Source: Alitiscatomonas aceti
GTDB taxonomy: Bacteria; Bacillota; Clostridia; Lachnospirales; Lachnospiraceae
DNA length: 17,868 nt
NCBI RefSeq assembly: GCF_025567195.1
Contig: NZ_JAOQJF010000046.1
Location: forward strand, 1-17,868
Reading direction: 5' to 3'
In this document: positions 1-7,578 of the stretch, one piece after another
How the letters are laid out: each line of letters starts with the position of its first letter
Position numbering within the stretch: the first letter of the stretch is position 1
Position numbers and translations under genes: made by a program
The notes under the pieces: model-generated
The model's database searches: none
Told to the model about the DNA's origin: nothing
The model's input: only the letters and a program-made list of their open reading frames with translations

Positions 1-35
1 TTCTTTTTAAATTCAGGGGTGTAACTCTGTGGCAT
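1..35 (-). CDS. IS3-family transposase OrfA, N-terminus only
   Basis: Reading the minus strand from the ATG at 35-33 gives MPQSYTPEFKK before the window ends. This is the characteristic beginning of IS3/IS150-type OrfA proteins, the helix-turn-helix DNA-binding component that is normally fused to the DDE-integrase OrfB by programmed frameshifting. An AAGAGG ribosome site lies about 9 nt upstream. Only 11 full codons are visible, so integrity of the transposase cannot be judged. The identification rests on a short but distinctive peptide together with the adjacent terminal sequence. Confidence 0.6.
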   Translation of the reverse strand, partial: MPQSYTPEFKK

Positions 36-112
36 AATGTGTACCTCTTTTCTTTATAAGATTGATTATATCTTATTAGCCACTCCTGTTACAACATTAG
101 TATAGCACTTCA
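1..112 (-). mobile_element. 5' end of an IS3-family insertion sequence (partial)
   Basis: The minus strand holds a typical IS left end: an outer tip starting TGAAGTGC at 112, a short AT-rich leader, a ribosome site (AAGAGG) and the first codons of an OrfA. The TG...CA terminus fits the IS3 family. Immediately to the right of 112 the sequence becomes the in-frame C-terminus of a group II intron reverse transcriptase, which makes 112/113 the likely insertion junction. The rest of the element, its other inverted repeat and the second copy of the target duplication lie off the left edge. The boundary is inferred from the break in the RT frame and the terminal TG. Confidence 0.6.
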
Positions 113-237
113 CCTGTAGTAGAAAAGGTTATTGGAGAATGGCGAAAGTCTTGAACCAAATCTTTTCCAAGAAAATAATAGCCAAGCTCGGATATCTATC
201 CATGCTTGACTATTATCTAGTAGTTTGTGAAAACTAA
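113..237 (+). pseudogene. Group II intron reverse transcriptase/maturase, C-terminal fragment cut by an IS
   Basis: The frame ending at the TAA at 235-237 encodes 40 residues that begin CSRKGYWRMAK and end GYLSMLDYYLVVCEN. This is the recognisable C-terminus of LtrA-type intron-encoded proteins, including the RKGYWR motif and the G-Y-x(5)-DYY ending. Going upstream, the frame reaches an in-frame TAG at 103-105, inside the presumed IS tip, so homology stops at about 113. The proposal is that an IS3-family element interrupted the RT. The N-terminal part should lie on the far side of the IS, outside the window. Self-encoded maturase activity is therefore probably lost. Confidence 0.72.
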
Positions 238-240
238 GGA

Positions 241-272
241 ACCGCCGTGTACCGAACGGTATGCACGGTGGT
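241..272 (+). ncRNA. Group II intron domain V catalytic hairpin
   Basis: A 32-nt hairpin whose arms ACCGCCGTG and CACGGTGGT pair over 9 bp (one G-U). An asymmetric bulge and a 4-bp upper stem UACC/GGUA enclose a GAAC loop. Its place four bases after the RT stop codon and directly before a domain VI-like stem supports the assignment. Confidence 0.68.
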
Positions 273-385
273 GTGAGAGGTCGGCTAATTAATGATTAGC
301 CTCCTACTCGATACCGTGGGGAATCGCCGGGGGAGGGCTTTTGGCTGACCTGGCTTTACATTTCCCCTGCTTTTCCCATTTTCTT

Positions 386-413
386 TTTACATAAATCTTA
401 CAAACATGTTACC
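386..413 (+). promoter_or_regulatory. Putative Pho box: three 11-bp-spaced TTAC direct repeats before pstS
   Basis: TTAC occurs at 387, 398 and 409, exactly 11 bp apart. The hexamers are TTTACA, CTTACA and GTTACC, each separated by 5 bp. Known PhoP sites in Bacillus are TTHACA direct repeats with the same period, so this array in front of pstS is a good candidate for the phosphate-starvation activator site. An AT-rich stretch at 423-431 could hold the -10. The repeats decay towards the 3' side, and no fourth copy is seen on either side. Confidence 0.6.
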
Positions 414-515
414 GGATCATGGTTTTTAAAACTCTGGATCCGTGGTAAAAATTTAGTGTACATGAGAGATGAAAAAAAGAAATGGAAATGCGAAAGCAAG
501 AGGAGGAAAATTATT

Positions 516-1442
516 ATGAAAACAAGAAAGATGATCATGTTTACAGGCGCAGCCATCATGGCAGCAGGAATGATGGCAGGATGCGGAAGCAATACAAAGG
601 AAACCACAGCGGCCCCCACAACTGCGGCACCCACAACAGCGGCAGAGACCACAAAGGAAACTGCGGCAGAGACAGAAAAGACCACAGAGGCAGCAGGCGC
701 AGAGTTATCCGGCTCCATTTCCATGTCCGGCTCCACTTCTATGGAGAAGTTTGGAAACGCTCTGGCGGAGAGCTTCATGGAAAAATATCCGGATGTGACC
801 GTTACCGTAGAGTTTACAGGATCCTCCGCCGGCGTGGAGGCAGCTCTTTCAGGAGCCAGCGACATCGGAAACTCCTCCAGAAACTTAAAGGATGAGGAAA
901 AGAGCGCGGGCGCGGTGGAGAATATCGTAGCCATTGACGGCATTGCCGTTGCGGTGGATCCCAAGAACACCGTCACAGACCTGACAAAGGACCAGCTGAT
1001 CTCCATTTATACCGGAGAAGTAAAGAACTGGAGCGACCTGGGCGGTGAGAATATGCCTATCGTTGTGGTAGGCCGTGAGGCTGGTTCCGGTACAAGAGGA
1101 GCGTTTGAAGAGATCCTGGGGATCGAGGATAAGTGCGTATACGCCAACGAGCTGGACAGCACCGGCGCTGTAATGGCAAAGGTCGCTTCCACACCGGGTG
1201 CCATCGGCTATATCTCCCTGGATGCAGTGGATGACAGTGTCATCGCCTTAAAGCTGGAGGGCGTGGCTCCGTCTGCTGAGACCATCAAATCCGGTGAGTA
1301 CTTCTTAAGCCGCCCGTTCGTAATGGCGACCAAGGGTGAGATCAGCGAGCAGAATGAGCTGGTGAAAGCGCTGTTCGACTATGTATACTCCGAAGAGGGC
1401 CAGGAGCTGGCTGCCAGCGTGGGACTGATCACCGTTAAGTAA
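516..1442 (+). CDS. pstS: Phosphate ABC transporter substrate-binding lipoprotein PstS
   Basis: A 308-aa extracytoplasmic phosphate-binding protein, the high-affinity receptor of the Pst importer. The chosen ATG lies 9 nt after AGGAGG (501-506). Longer starts at 456 would place a charged tail ahead of the signal peptide. A lipoprotein signal ends at M-A-G-C (Cys about residue 24), so the mature protein should be lipid-anchored. A low-complexity Thr/Ala/Glu linker follows (about 26-60), then the PBP-like core with SGSTSMEKF, GSSAGVEAAL, SSRNLKDEE and GREAGSGTR, the serine- and arginine-rich loops that hold phosphate in this family. First gene of pst; a hairpin terminator after it probably lets pstS be expressed above the permease genes. 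Confidence 0.95.
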   Translation: MKTRKMIMFTGAAIMAAGMMAGCGSNTKETTAAPTTAAPTTAAETTKETAAETEKTTEAAGAELSGSISMSGSTSMEKFGNALAESFMEKYPDVTVTVEFTGSSAGVEAALSGASDIGNSSRNLKDEEKSAGAVENIVAIDGIAVAVDPKNTVTDLTKDQLISIYTGEVKNWSDLGGENMPIVVVGREAGSGTRGAFEEILGIEDKCVYANELDSTGAVMAKVASTPGAIGYISLDAVDDSVIALKLEGVAPSAETIKSGEYFLSRPFVMATKGEISEQNELVKALFDYVYSEEGQELAASVGLITVK

Positions 1443-1464
1443 GGAAACTGAACGCAGAATCTAA

Positions 1465-1504
1465 GGGCCGGAGCTGCCGATGAAGCGGTTCCGGCCCGGT
1501 TTTT
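1465..1504 (+). terminator. Intra-operon attenuating terminator between pstS and pstC
   Basis: A 10-bp GC-rich stem (GGGCCGGAGC at 1465-1474 with GTTCCGGCCC at 1488-1497, one G-U) closes a 13-nt loop and is followed by a five-T run. It lies in the 80-bp pstS-pstC gap, the usual place for partial termination that leaves the binding protein in excess over the permease. Confidence 0.8.
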
Positions 1505-1522
1505 GAAGAAAGTTGAGAGATT

Positions 1523-2455
1523 ATGGCTGAAAAACAAAGCTTTTCCATCAAGGGAAACCGAAAAAACAAGGCGCTGGTGGAGCATGTTGCTGAGGCTGTT
1601 TTTACGGTCTGCGCCCTTCTGGCGGTGGTGGCTGTGGCATCCATTACCGTGTATATGATCATAAACGGGACCCCGGCACTTTTTAAAGTGGGGATCAAAG
1701 AGATCCTGTTCGGCACTGTGTGGCAGCCGGCGGCCAAGGATCCGTCCTTCGGGATCCTGTACGTGATCCTGACCTCCATCGTCGGTACCACCGCTGCTGT
1801 ACTGATCGGAGCCCCGGTGGGGATCCTGACGGCGGTGTTCATTGAGGAGATCGCGTCCCCGAGACTGGCGGCTATTGTGAAACCGGCAGTGGAGCTCTTA
1901 GCCGGGATCCCGTCGGTGATCTATGGACTTCTGGGTATTTATCTTTTGAATCCGATGATGTATAAGCTGGAGATCGCTCTTTTTGCCGATGCACCGGACC
2001 ACCAGTTTACCGGAGGTGCAAACCTGATCTCCGCAGTCATCGTCCTGGCGGTGATGATCCTTCCTACGGTGATCAACGTGACGGTCTCTGCCCTTCATGC
2101 GGTGCCGAAGCAGCAGAAGGCCGCTTCCCTGGCCATGGGAGCCACCAGGATCCAGACTATTTTCAAGGTCCTCCTTCCCAGCGCCAGATCCGGCATTGCG
2201 GCGGCGGTGGTCCTGGGAACGGGCCGTGCCATCGGCGAGGCCATGGCCATTACCCTGGTATCGGGAAGCTCCGTGAACATGCCGCTTCCGTTCAATTCCG
2301 TCCGCTTCCTGACCACGGCCATTGTTGCGGAGATGGGATATGCTGCGGGACTCCACAGACAGGTACTGTTTACCATTGGGCTGGTGTTGTTTGTCTTCAT
2401 TATGTTCATTAACATCAGTCTTACAAAGATTTTAAAAGGCAGGGAGGACTCCTGA
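1523..2455 (+). CDS. pstC: Phosphate ABC transporter permease PstC
   Basis: A 310-aa inner-membrane permease subunit of the Pst importer that pairs with PstA to form the channel. It shows an N-terminal membrane segment (about 21-45), further hydrophobic helices, and the BPD-transporter coupling region around residues 190-240. That region contains GATRIQTIFKVLLPSARSGI and the GRAIGEAMA motif, which contacts the ATPase PstB. Length is normal for PstC. The start has only a weak GAGAG ribosome site, reasonable for a gene after an attenuator. Its TGA overlaps the pstA ATG by one base, so translation is probably coupled. Confidence 0.95.
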   Translation: MAEKQSFSIKGNRKNKALVEHVAEAVFTVCALLAVVAVASITVYMIINGTPALFKVGIKEILFGTVWQPAAKDPSFGILYVILTSIVGTTAAVLIGAPVGILTAVFIEEIASPRLAAIVKPAVELLAGIPSVIYGLLGIYLLNPMMYKLEIALFADAPDHQFTGGANLISAVIVLAVMILPTVINVTVSALHAVPKQQKAASLAMGATRIQTIFKVLLPSARSGIAAAVVLGTGRAIGEAMAITLVSGSSVNMPLPFNSVRFLTTAIVAEMGYAAGLHRQVLFTIGLVLFVFIMFINISLTKILKGREDS

Positions 2456-3324
2456 TGGAACACGCGAGCATCATGAATAAAAAGAGGCGTGTCTCGGACC
2501 AGCTTCTGGAGGCGCTGATCTATCTGTGTGCATTTCTGGCCGTGGGCCTGCTTCTGGGGATCATCGGCTATGTATTCTGGAGGGGATTCCGTACCGTGAA
2601 CTGGTCATTCCTGGTGACGGAGCAGAGCCCCACCAAGGGGATCATGGGTATTGCCGGAAATATTGTGAATACCCTGTATATTGTGGTCCTGACGCTTTTA
2701 GCAGCTACGCCCATCGGCGTAGGAGGAGCCATTTATTTGAATGAATACGCAAAACCGGGAAAATTTGTTTCCCTGGTCCAGTTTACCATTGAGACTCTGA
2801 CGGGGATCCCGTCCATTATCTTCGGCCTGTTTGGGAACGTGTTTTTCGGTAAGATCTTCGGCTATTCCATGCTCACCGGAGCGCTTACCCTGACCATTAT
2901 GGTACTGCCCCTGATCGCCAGGAATACCCAGGAGGCCCTGCGGACCGTGCCGGACAGTTATAGGAGCGGAGCCCTGGGCATCGGGGCCACCAAGTGGTAC
3001 ATGATCCGGACCATCCTTCTTCCCAGCGCCATGCCTGGGATCCTGACGGGAGTGATCTTAGCCATTGGCCGTATCGTGGGAGAGTCGGCGGCTCTTCTGT
3101 TCACTGCAGGCAGCGGCTATTACCTTCCCAAGGGAGGCATGGGACTGTTCAGAAAGCTGTTTGAATCCGGCGGCACCATGACCATCGAGCTGTACTTACA
3201 GATGGCCAAGGGAAAATATGACGTGGCCTTCGGCATTGCCTGCGTTCTTCTGGCGCTGGTGCTGCTCTTGAATCTGCTGACCAAGTATCTGGCCGGACGG
3301 CTGAATGTGGAAAATAGAAAGTAA
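2455..3324 (+). CDS. pstA: Phosphate ABC transporter permease PstA
   Basis: A 289-aa second membrane subunit of the phosphate importer. Visible features are an N-terminal transmembrane helix (about 21-44), the ETLTGIPSIIFGLFG segment typical of PstA, and the coupling loop LGIGATKWYMIRTILLPSAMPGI followed by GRIVGESAALLFTAG. The ATG shares its A with the pstC stop codon and is served by AGGGAGG seven bases upstream. It is followed after 11 bp by pstB. No unusual features. Confidence 0.95.
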   Translation: MEHASIMNKKRRVSDQLLEALIYLCAFLAVGLLLGIIGYVFWRGFRTVNWSFLVTEQSPTKGIMGIAGNIVNTLYIVVLTLLAATPIGVGGAIYLNEYAKPGKFVSLVQFTIETLTGIPSIIFGLFGNVFFGKIFGYSMLTGALTLTIMVLPLIARNTQEALRTVPDSYRSGALGIGATKWYMIRTILLPSAMPGILTGVILAIGRIVGESAALLFTAGSGYYLPKGGMGLFRKLFESGGTMTIELYLQMAKGKYDVAFGIACVLLALVLLLNLLTKYLAGRLNVENRK

Positions 3325-3335
3325 AGGGAGAAAAC

Positions 3336-4094
<759 letters not shown>

Positions 4095-4108
4095 TGGGGA
4101 GGTAGCAT

Positions 4109-4771
4109 ATGTCACCGAGAAAATTGTTTGAACAGGAGCTGGAGGAACTGCGCCAGGATGTGCTCCAGATGGCGGAATGGGTACAGGACGGATATGACTG
4201 CCTGTTTGCGGCTCTGGAAAAAAAGGATGGAGACCAGATGCGGAGGTACGTCCGTCATGACCGGACCATTGAAGATATGCAGAGGAACATCGAGTCCCAG
4301 TGCCTGAGCCTGCTTACCAGGCAGACGCCGGTGGCCAGGGATCTTCGTACAGTTTCCGCAGCCCTTAAGGTGGTGACGGATCTGGAGCGGATCGGCAATC
4401 ATCTGTCGGATATGGCGGAGCTGTTTGTCCGCATGGATCTGCCGGAGCTTTCCAGATATTCGTCTGCCTTTCCGGATATGGTCCGGGAGACCAGGACCCT
4501 CATTGGGAAGGCCGCCAGAGCGTTCGTGGAGCGGAATATGGCCATGGGACAGGAGGCCATTGATGCCGACGATGGTATTGACGATTTCTTTAACCGGATC
4601 AAGGAGGACCTGGTAAAGGAACTGAAAAAGGACGGAAGTGATGCCGACGGCTGTGTAGATGCCCTGATGACCGCCAAATATCTGGAAAAGATCGGAGATC
4701 ATGGAGTCAACATCGGCCAGTGGGAGATCTTCCAGGAAACCGGGGAGATCGACGAGATCCGGCTTTTATAG
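4109..4771 (+). CDS. phoU: Phosphate signalling/transport accessory protein PhoU
   Basis: A 220-aa all-helical PhoU protein with two three-helix repeats. Each repeat carries the family's metal-binding type motif: DLRTVSAALKVVTDLERIGNH in the first half (about 75-95) and DALMTAKYLEKIGDHGVNI in the second (about 184-202). PhoU dampens Pst uptake and, in organisms with PhoR/PhoB-type kinases, keeps the Pho regulon off when phosphate is plentiful. GGGGAGG precedes the ATG and the gap after pstB is 14 bp. No phoB/phoR pair is present here, so the cognate two-component system must be elsewhere. Confidence 0.95.
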   Translation: MSPRKLFEQELEELRQDVLQMAEWVQDGYDCLFAALEKKDGDQMRRYVRHDRTIEDMQRNIESQCLSLLTRQTPVARDLRTVSAALKVVTDLERIGNHLSDMAELFVRMDLPELSRYSSAFPDMVRETRTLIGKAARAFVERNMAMGQEAIDADDGIDDFFNRIKEDLVKELKKDGSDADGCVDALMTAKYLEKIGDHGVNIGQWEIFQETGEIDEIRLL

Positions 4772-4793
4772 GAATGATATTTTATATAGAGAA

Positions 4794-4846
4794 ACCGGTC
4801 AGTCCAGGGGGTGTGACAGATCCCTCCAGACTGGCCGGTATTCTTT
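4794..4846 (+). terminator. Terminator closing the pst operon, possibly bidirectional
   Basis: An 11-bp stem (ACCGGTCAGTC at 4794-4804 with GACTGGCCGGT at 4829-4839, one G-U) is followed by ATTCTTTT. On the minus strand the same stem is followed by TTTCTCT, so it may also stop transcripts from the converging omega-amidase gene. The remaining gap to 4925 is GC-rich and I see no gene in it. Confidence 0.75.
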
Positions 4847-4925
4847 TGGAAGGCCGGGCCGCTGCCCCGCCCTGGAAACCATATGCCCGGAGCGTGGCCG
4901 GGATGGCGTCTTTCCGGCCGGACGG

Positions 4926-5735
4926 TTACAGATCTGCCATCCGGTGCTTCAAAAGGGGAAGCTGTTCCCGCACCTGCTCCACCTCATCCAGATCGATGGA
5001 GGTGATCTGCATTCCTTCTTCTGCCTCCATCTGGTTTAAAACAGTCCCCCAGGGAGAGACAGCGATGGAATGGCCCCAGGAGTGGTAGGAAGCGTCCATA
5101 TCCCTGGCAGGAGCTGTGCCAAAGGTAAAGACCTGGTTGTCCACAGCCCTGGAACGGAATAAAATCTCCCAGTGGGCCGGGCCTGTGGTCATATTAAAGG
5201 CTGCCGGGACCAGGATCACCTGTGCCCCGTCCAGGACCATGCGCCTGGCCAGCTCGGGGAAACGGAAATCATAGCAGATGCAGAGCCCCATGGGGCCGAA
5301 TTCTGTGTCGAAGACAGTGGACTTATCCCCGGCAGTGAGCGTATCGGATTCCTTGAAGCGCTGTCCGCCCTTTACGTCGATATCGAACAGATGGACCTTG
5401 CGGTGCTTTGCGATCTGGCGTCCCTCCCGGTCGAAGACATAGGCCGTATTATAGACATTTCCGGCCTCGTCGGATTCTGGGACGGACCCGGCGGACAGAT
5501 AGACCTGGTACCGCTTAGCCAGCCTGGAAAGGGTCTGCCAGGAGGGGCCGCCGCTGGGCTCTGCGTAGACGGGGAAATTTGGTGTTTCATAGGGGCAGGA
5601 AAACATCTCCGGCAGGCAGATCATGTCTGCGCCGGCATCCTTTGCCTGGCAGAACAGACCGTCAAGGAGAGAAAGGTTGGTTTCTTTTTGGGCATACACC
5701 CGGGTCTGGAGCTGGGCAACAGTCAGAAGTTTCAT
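4926..5735 (-). CDS. Carbon-nitrogen hydrolase, omega-amidase (Nit2-like)
   Basis: A 269-aa cytoplasmic nitrilase-superfamily enzyme. The Glu-Lys-Cys triad is visible as E43 (LPEMF), K113 (HRKVHLFDID) and C154 (CICYDFRFPEL). The segments KVHLFDID, AFNMTTGPAHWE, RSRAVDNQVF and SWGHSIAVSPWG match omega-amidases, which hydrolyse alpha-ketoglutaramate and alpha-ketosuccinamate formed by glutamine and asparagine transaminases. That substrate is inferred from family resemblance only. The start at 5735 is chosen because GGAGG lies 8-9 nt upstream; the frame extends 51 codons further without a ribosome site, through the promoter. Convergent to pst and divergent from the HTH-ACT gene. Confidence 0.88.
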   Translation of the reverse strand: MKLLTVAQLQTRVYAQKETNLSLLDGLFCQAKDAGADMICLPEMFSCPYETPNFPVYAEPSGGPSWQTLSRLAKRYQVYLSAGSVPESDEAGNVYNTAYVFDREGRQIAKHRKVHLFDIDVKGGQRFKESDTLTAGDKSTVFDTEFGPMGLCICYDFRFPELARRMVLDGAQVILVPAAFNMTTGPAHWEILFRSRAVDNQVFTFGTAPARDMDASYHSWGHSIAVSPWGTVLNQMEAEEGMQITSIDLDEVEQVREQLPLLKHRMADL

Positions 5736-5768
5736 GGATATTCCTCCGTTTAAATGTATGATAGATCC

Positions 5769-5797
5769 AGTATACCCCCTTTTATTGGAGTTGTCTA
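5769..5797 (-). promoter_or_regulatory. Promoter for the omega-amidase gene
   Basis: On the minus strand TAGACA (5797-5792) is followed after exactly 17 bp by TATACT (5774-5769), a good sigma-A type pair about 35 bp before the ribosome site and start at 5735. Its -35 lies only 15 bp from that of the divergent promoter. Confidence 0.65.
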
Positions 5798-5812
5798 TAA
5801 TCCGGGAAACAC

Positions 5813-5841
5813 TTGCAAGATCCAAAAAAATGTGGTAATAT
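5813..5841 (+). promoter_or_regulatory. Promoter for the HTH-ACT gene/hom operon
   Basis: TTGCAA (5813-5818), 17 bp, then TAATAT (5836-5841) preceded by TGG, an extended -10. The predicted transcript start is near 5848, about 60 nt before the ATG at 5912. This supports the ATG at 5912 over an upstream in-frame ATG at 5813 that lies on the -35 itself. Confidence 0.7.
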
Positions 5842-5911
5842 TCCCCTTGCACATACAGATGTATCATGCAGACGCACAAAAACAGCAAAATCGGATAAAG
5901 AGGATCATACC

Positions 5912-6355
5912 ATGGAAAAAAGCAAGTATTATGTCGTGCGGGACAAGGCTCTGCCGGAGGTGCTCCAGAAGGTGGCCGAGGCGAAACAGCTTCTGGATAA
6001 GAACCGGTCCATGACCGTCCAGGAGGCCACAGAGCGCCTGGGCTTAAGCCGCAGCTCTTTTTATAAATATAAAGATGACATCGCTCCCTTTTCGGACAAT
6101 ACCCGGGGGAAGACGGTGACCCTGGTGATCCAGATGGAGGATGAGCCTGGGCTTTTATCGGATCTGCTCCATGTGGTCTCCGACTATCGGGCCAATATCC
6201 TGACGATCCATCAGACCATTCCGGTCAATGGCATAGCCACTGTGACCCTGAGCGTGGAGGTACGGGATAATACCGGCGATATGTCCGGGCTGGTGGAGGA
6301 GATCGAAAATATGACGGGAATTCAGAACATCAAGATACTGGGAGTAGAAAGATAG
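5912..6355 (+). CDS. pheB: ACT domain-containing protein, UPF0735/PheB family
   Basis: A 147-aa protein, the same length as Bacillus PheB. Residues about 33-58 (MTVQEATERLGLSRSSFYKYKDD region) look like a helix-turn-helix. About 69-145 form an ACT domain with the DEPGLLSDLLHVVSDYRANILTI ligand-binding signature. ACT domains bind amino acids, so this is probably an amino-acid-responsive regulator, but the family has no firmly known reaction. AAAGAGG sits 9 nt before the start. The stop codon abuts the hom start with no gap, so the two are co-translated and the ligand may be a product of the aspartate pathway (inference). The symbol follows the family name and does not imply a proven role in phenylalanine synthesis. 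Confidence 0.85.
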   Translation: MEKSKYYVVRDKALPEVLQKVAEAKQLLDKNRSMTVQEATERLGLSRSSFYKYKDDIAPFSDNTRGKTVTLVIQMEDEPGLLSDLLHVVSDYRANILTIHQTIPVNGIATVTLSVEVRDNTGDMSGLVEEIENMTGIQNIKILGVER

Positions 6356-7567
6356 ATGAAAGCAGCGATCATGGGATTCGGGACCGTAGGTTCCGGCGTT
6401 TATGAGGTATTGGACAGAAACAGAGAGACAGTAAGAAAAAAGGCCGGGGAACCCATTGAGATAAAATACATCCTGAACCGGAGGGACCTGCCCGGCAGCC
6501 CGGTGGACGAGCTGGTGGTCCATGAGATCGGGACGATTCTGGAGGATCCCGAAACGGGGCTTGTGGTGGAGACCATGGGAGGCACGTCTCCAGCCTATGA
6601 ATACGTGAAATGCTGTCTCCAGGCGGGAAAGCATGTGGTCACCTCCAATAAAAACCTGGTGGCGGCCCATGGGACGGAGCTTCTGGCCATTGCCAGAGAA
6701 AAGCGGGTCAGCTTCCTTTTTGAAGCCAGCGTAGGCGGCGGGATCCCCATTATCCGCACCATCAACGAGAGCCTGGCGGGAGATGTGGTGGAGGAGATCT
6801 CCGGGATCTTAAATGGTACCACCAACTATATCCTGACAAAGATGTACGAGGAGGGCTGGGGATTTGACGAGGCCCTTAAGATGGCCCAGAAGCTGGGATA
6901 TGCAGAGCGGAATCCGGAGGCGGATATCGAGGGATACGATACCTGCCGGAAGATCGCCATCCTGACAGCGGCGGCCTCCGGCCAGGAGGTGGATTATGAG
7001 CAGATCCCCACGGAGGGGATCACGAAGCTGACGGATGTGGATTTCAGCTATGCCGCCAGGCTGGGTGCTTCCATTAAGCTGTTTGGTACCAGCATATGCA
7101 GGGACGGCAGGTATTACCTGGAGGTGGCACCGGTATTCATCAATGCCAGAAATCCCCTGTATTCTGTCAGCGGCGTGTTCAATGGGATCCTTTTAAACAG
7201 CAATATGCTGGGAGAGTCCATGTATTACGGCAGCGGAGCCGGAAAGCTTCCCACTGCCAGCGCTGTTGTGGGAGACATGATCGCAGCGGTACAGCTGAAG
7301 GACCGTCCGGCGGCCCTGGGCTGGACCGGGCAGCGGCTGGAGGTGCTTCCGGTCCGTCTGCTTCCCTGGAAATATTTTGCCAGGTTTGAGGGCAGCAGGG
7401 AAGAAAAGAAAACGCTGACAGAGGAGCTGTTTGGAAAGGTGCGCTGGCTGGAGCTGGCGGGGCTGGATGAGTTTGCCATTCTCACCGGCCCCATGACCGG
7501 CGAGGAGTTTGACCGGGCGGCCGGGCAGCTTGGCGGTCTGCGCCGGGCGATCCGGGCCCAGGTATAG
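6356..7567 (+). CDS. hom: Homoserine dehydrogenase
   Basis: A 403-aa NAD(P)-dependent enzyme that converts aspartate semialdehyde to homoserine, the branch point to threonine and methionine. The Rossmann motif GFGTVGSGV is at residues 8-16, and TSNKNLVAAHG carries the catalytic-region lysine near residue 100. The family signature NGTTNYILTKM follows at about 152, with YAERNPEADIEGYD downstream. The last 65 residues (KYFARFEGSREEKKT to the end) have a weak ACT-like pattern without the clear glycine-rich loop, so feedback control could be reduced or shared with the ACT protein encoded immediately upstream. The start is fixed by the abutting upstream stop codon; GGAG lies upstream. Confidence 0.93.
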   Translation: MKAAIMGFGTVGSGVYEVLDRNRETVRKKAGEPIEIKYILNRRDLPGSPVDELVVHEIGTILEDPETGLVVETMGGTSPAYEYVKCCLQAGKHVVTSNKNLVAAHGTELLAIAREKRVSFLFEASVGGGIPIIRTINESLAGDVVEEISGILNGTTNYILTKMYEEGWGFDEALKMAQKLGYAERNPEADIEGYDTCRKIAILTAAASGQEVDYEQIPTEGITKLTDVDFSYAARLGASIKLFGTSICRDGRYYLEVAPVFINARNPLYSVSGVFNGILLNSNMLGESMYYGSGAGKLPTASAVVGDMIAAVQLKDRPAALGWTGQRLEVLPVRLLPWKYFARFEGSREEKKTLTEELFGKVRWLELAGLDEFAILTGPMTGEEFDRAAGQLGGLRRAIRAQV

Positions 7568-7578
7568 GAGGAGAGACA

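Larger units (their letters stand above)
113..312 (+). mobile_element. 3' part of a group II intron (RT tail, domain V, domain VI)
   Basis: After the RT stop codon comes a domain V hairpin at 241-272. A 9-bp stem joins ACCGCCGTG to CACGGTGGT, and an upper stem is capped by a tetraloop. A domain VI stem then pairs GGCTAAT with ATTAGCC (about 283-300) and is followed by CCTCCTAC. The intron probably ends at AT near 311-312, but the exact splice junction was not verified against an empty site. Order and spacing (RT end, DV, DVI) are those of ORF-in-DIV bacterial group II introns. Confidence 0.72.

Noticed and set aside
456..515. Upstream in-frame start for pstS
   Set aside because: It would add 20 charged residues before the lipoprotein signal; the ATG at 516 has AGGAGG at proper spacing.
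482..895. 137-aa plus-strand frame inside pstS
   Set aside because: A shifted-frame shadow of the PstS coding sequence rich in His, Arg and Gly, without homology.
398..1006. 202-aa minus-strand open frame opposite pstS
   Set aside because: It is antisense to a clear PstS, with a low-complexity Val/Ala/Ser composition that mirrors the Thr/Ala linker and no ribosome site.
5172..5753. 193-aa plus-strand frame opposite the omega-amidase gene
   Set aside because: Antisense to a gene with an intact catalytic triad; no ribosome site and no recognisable domain.
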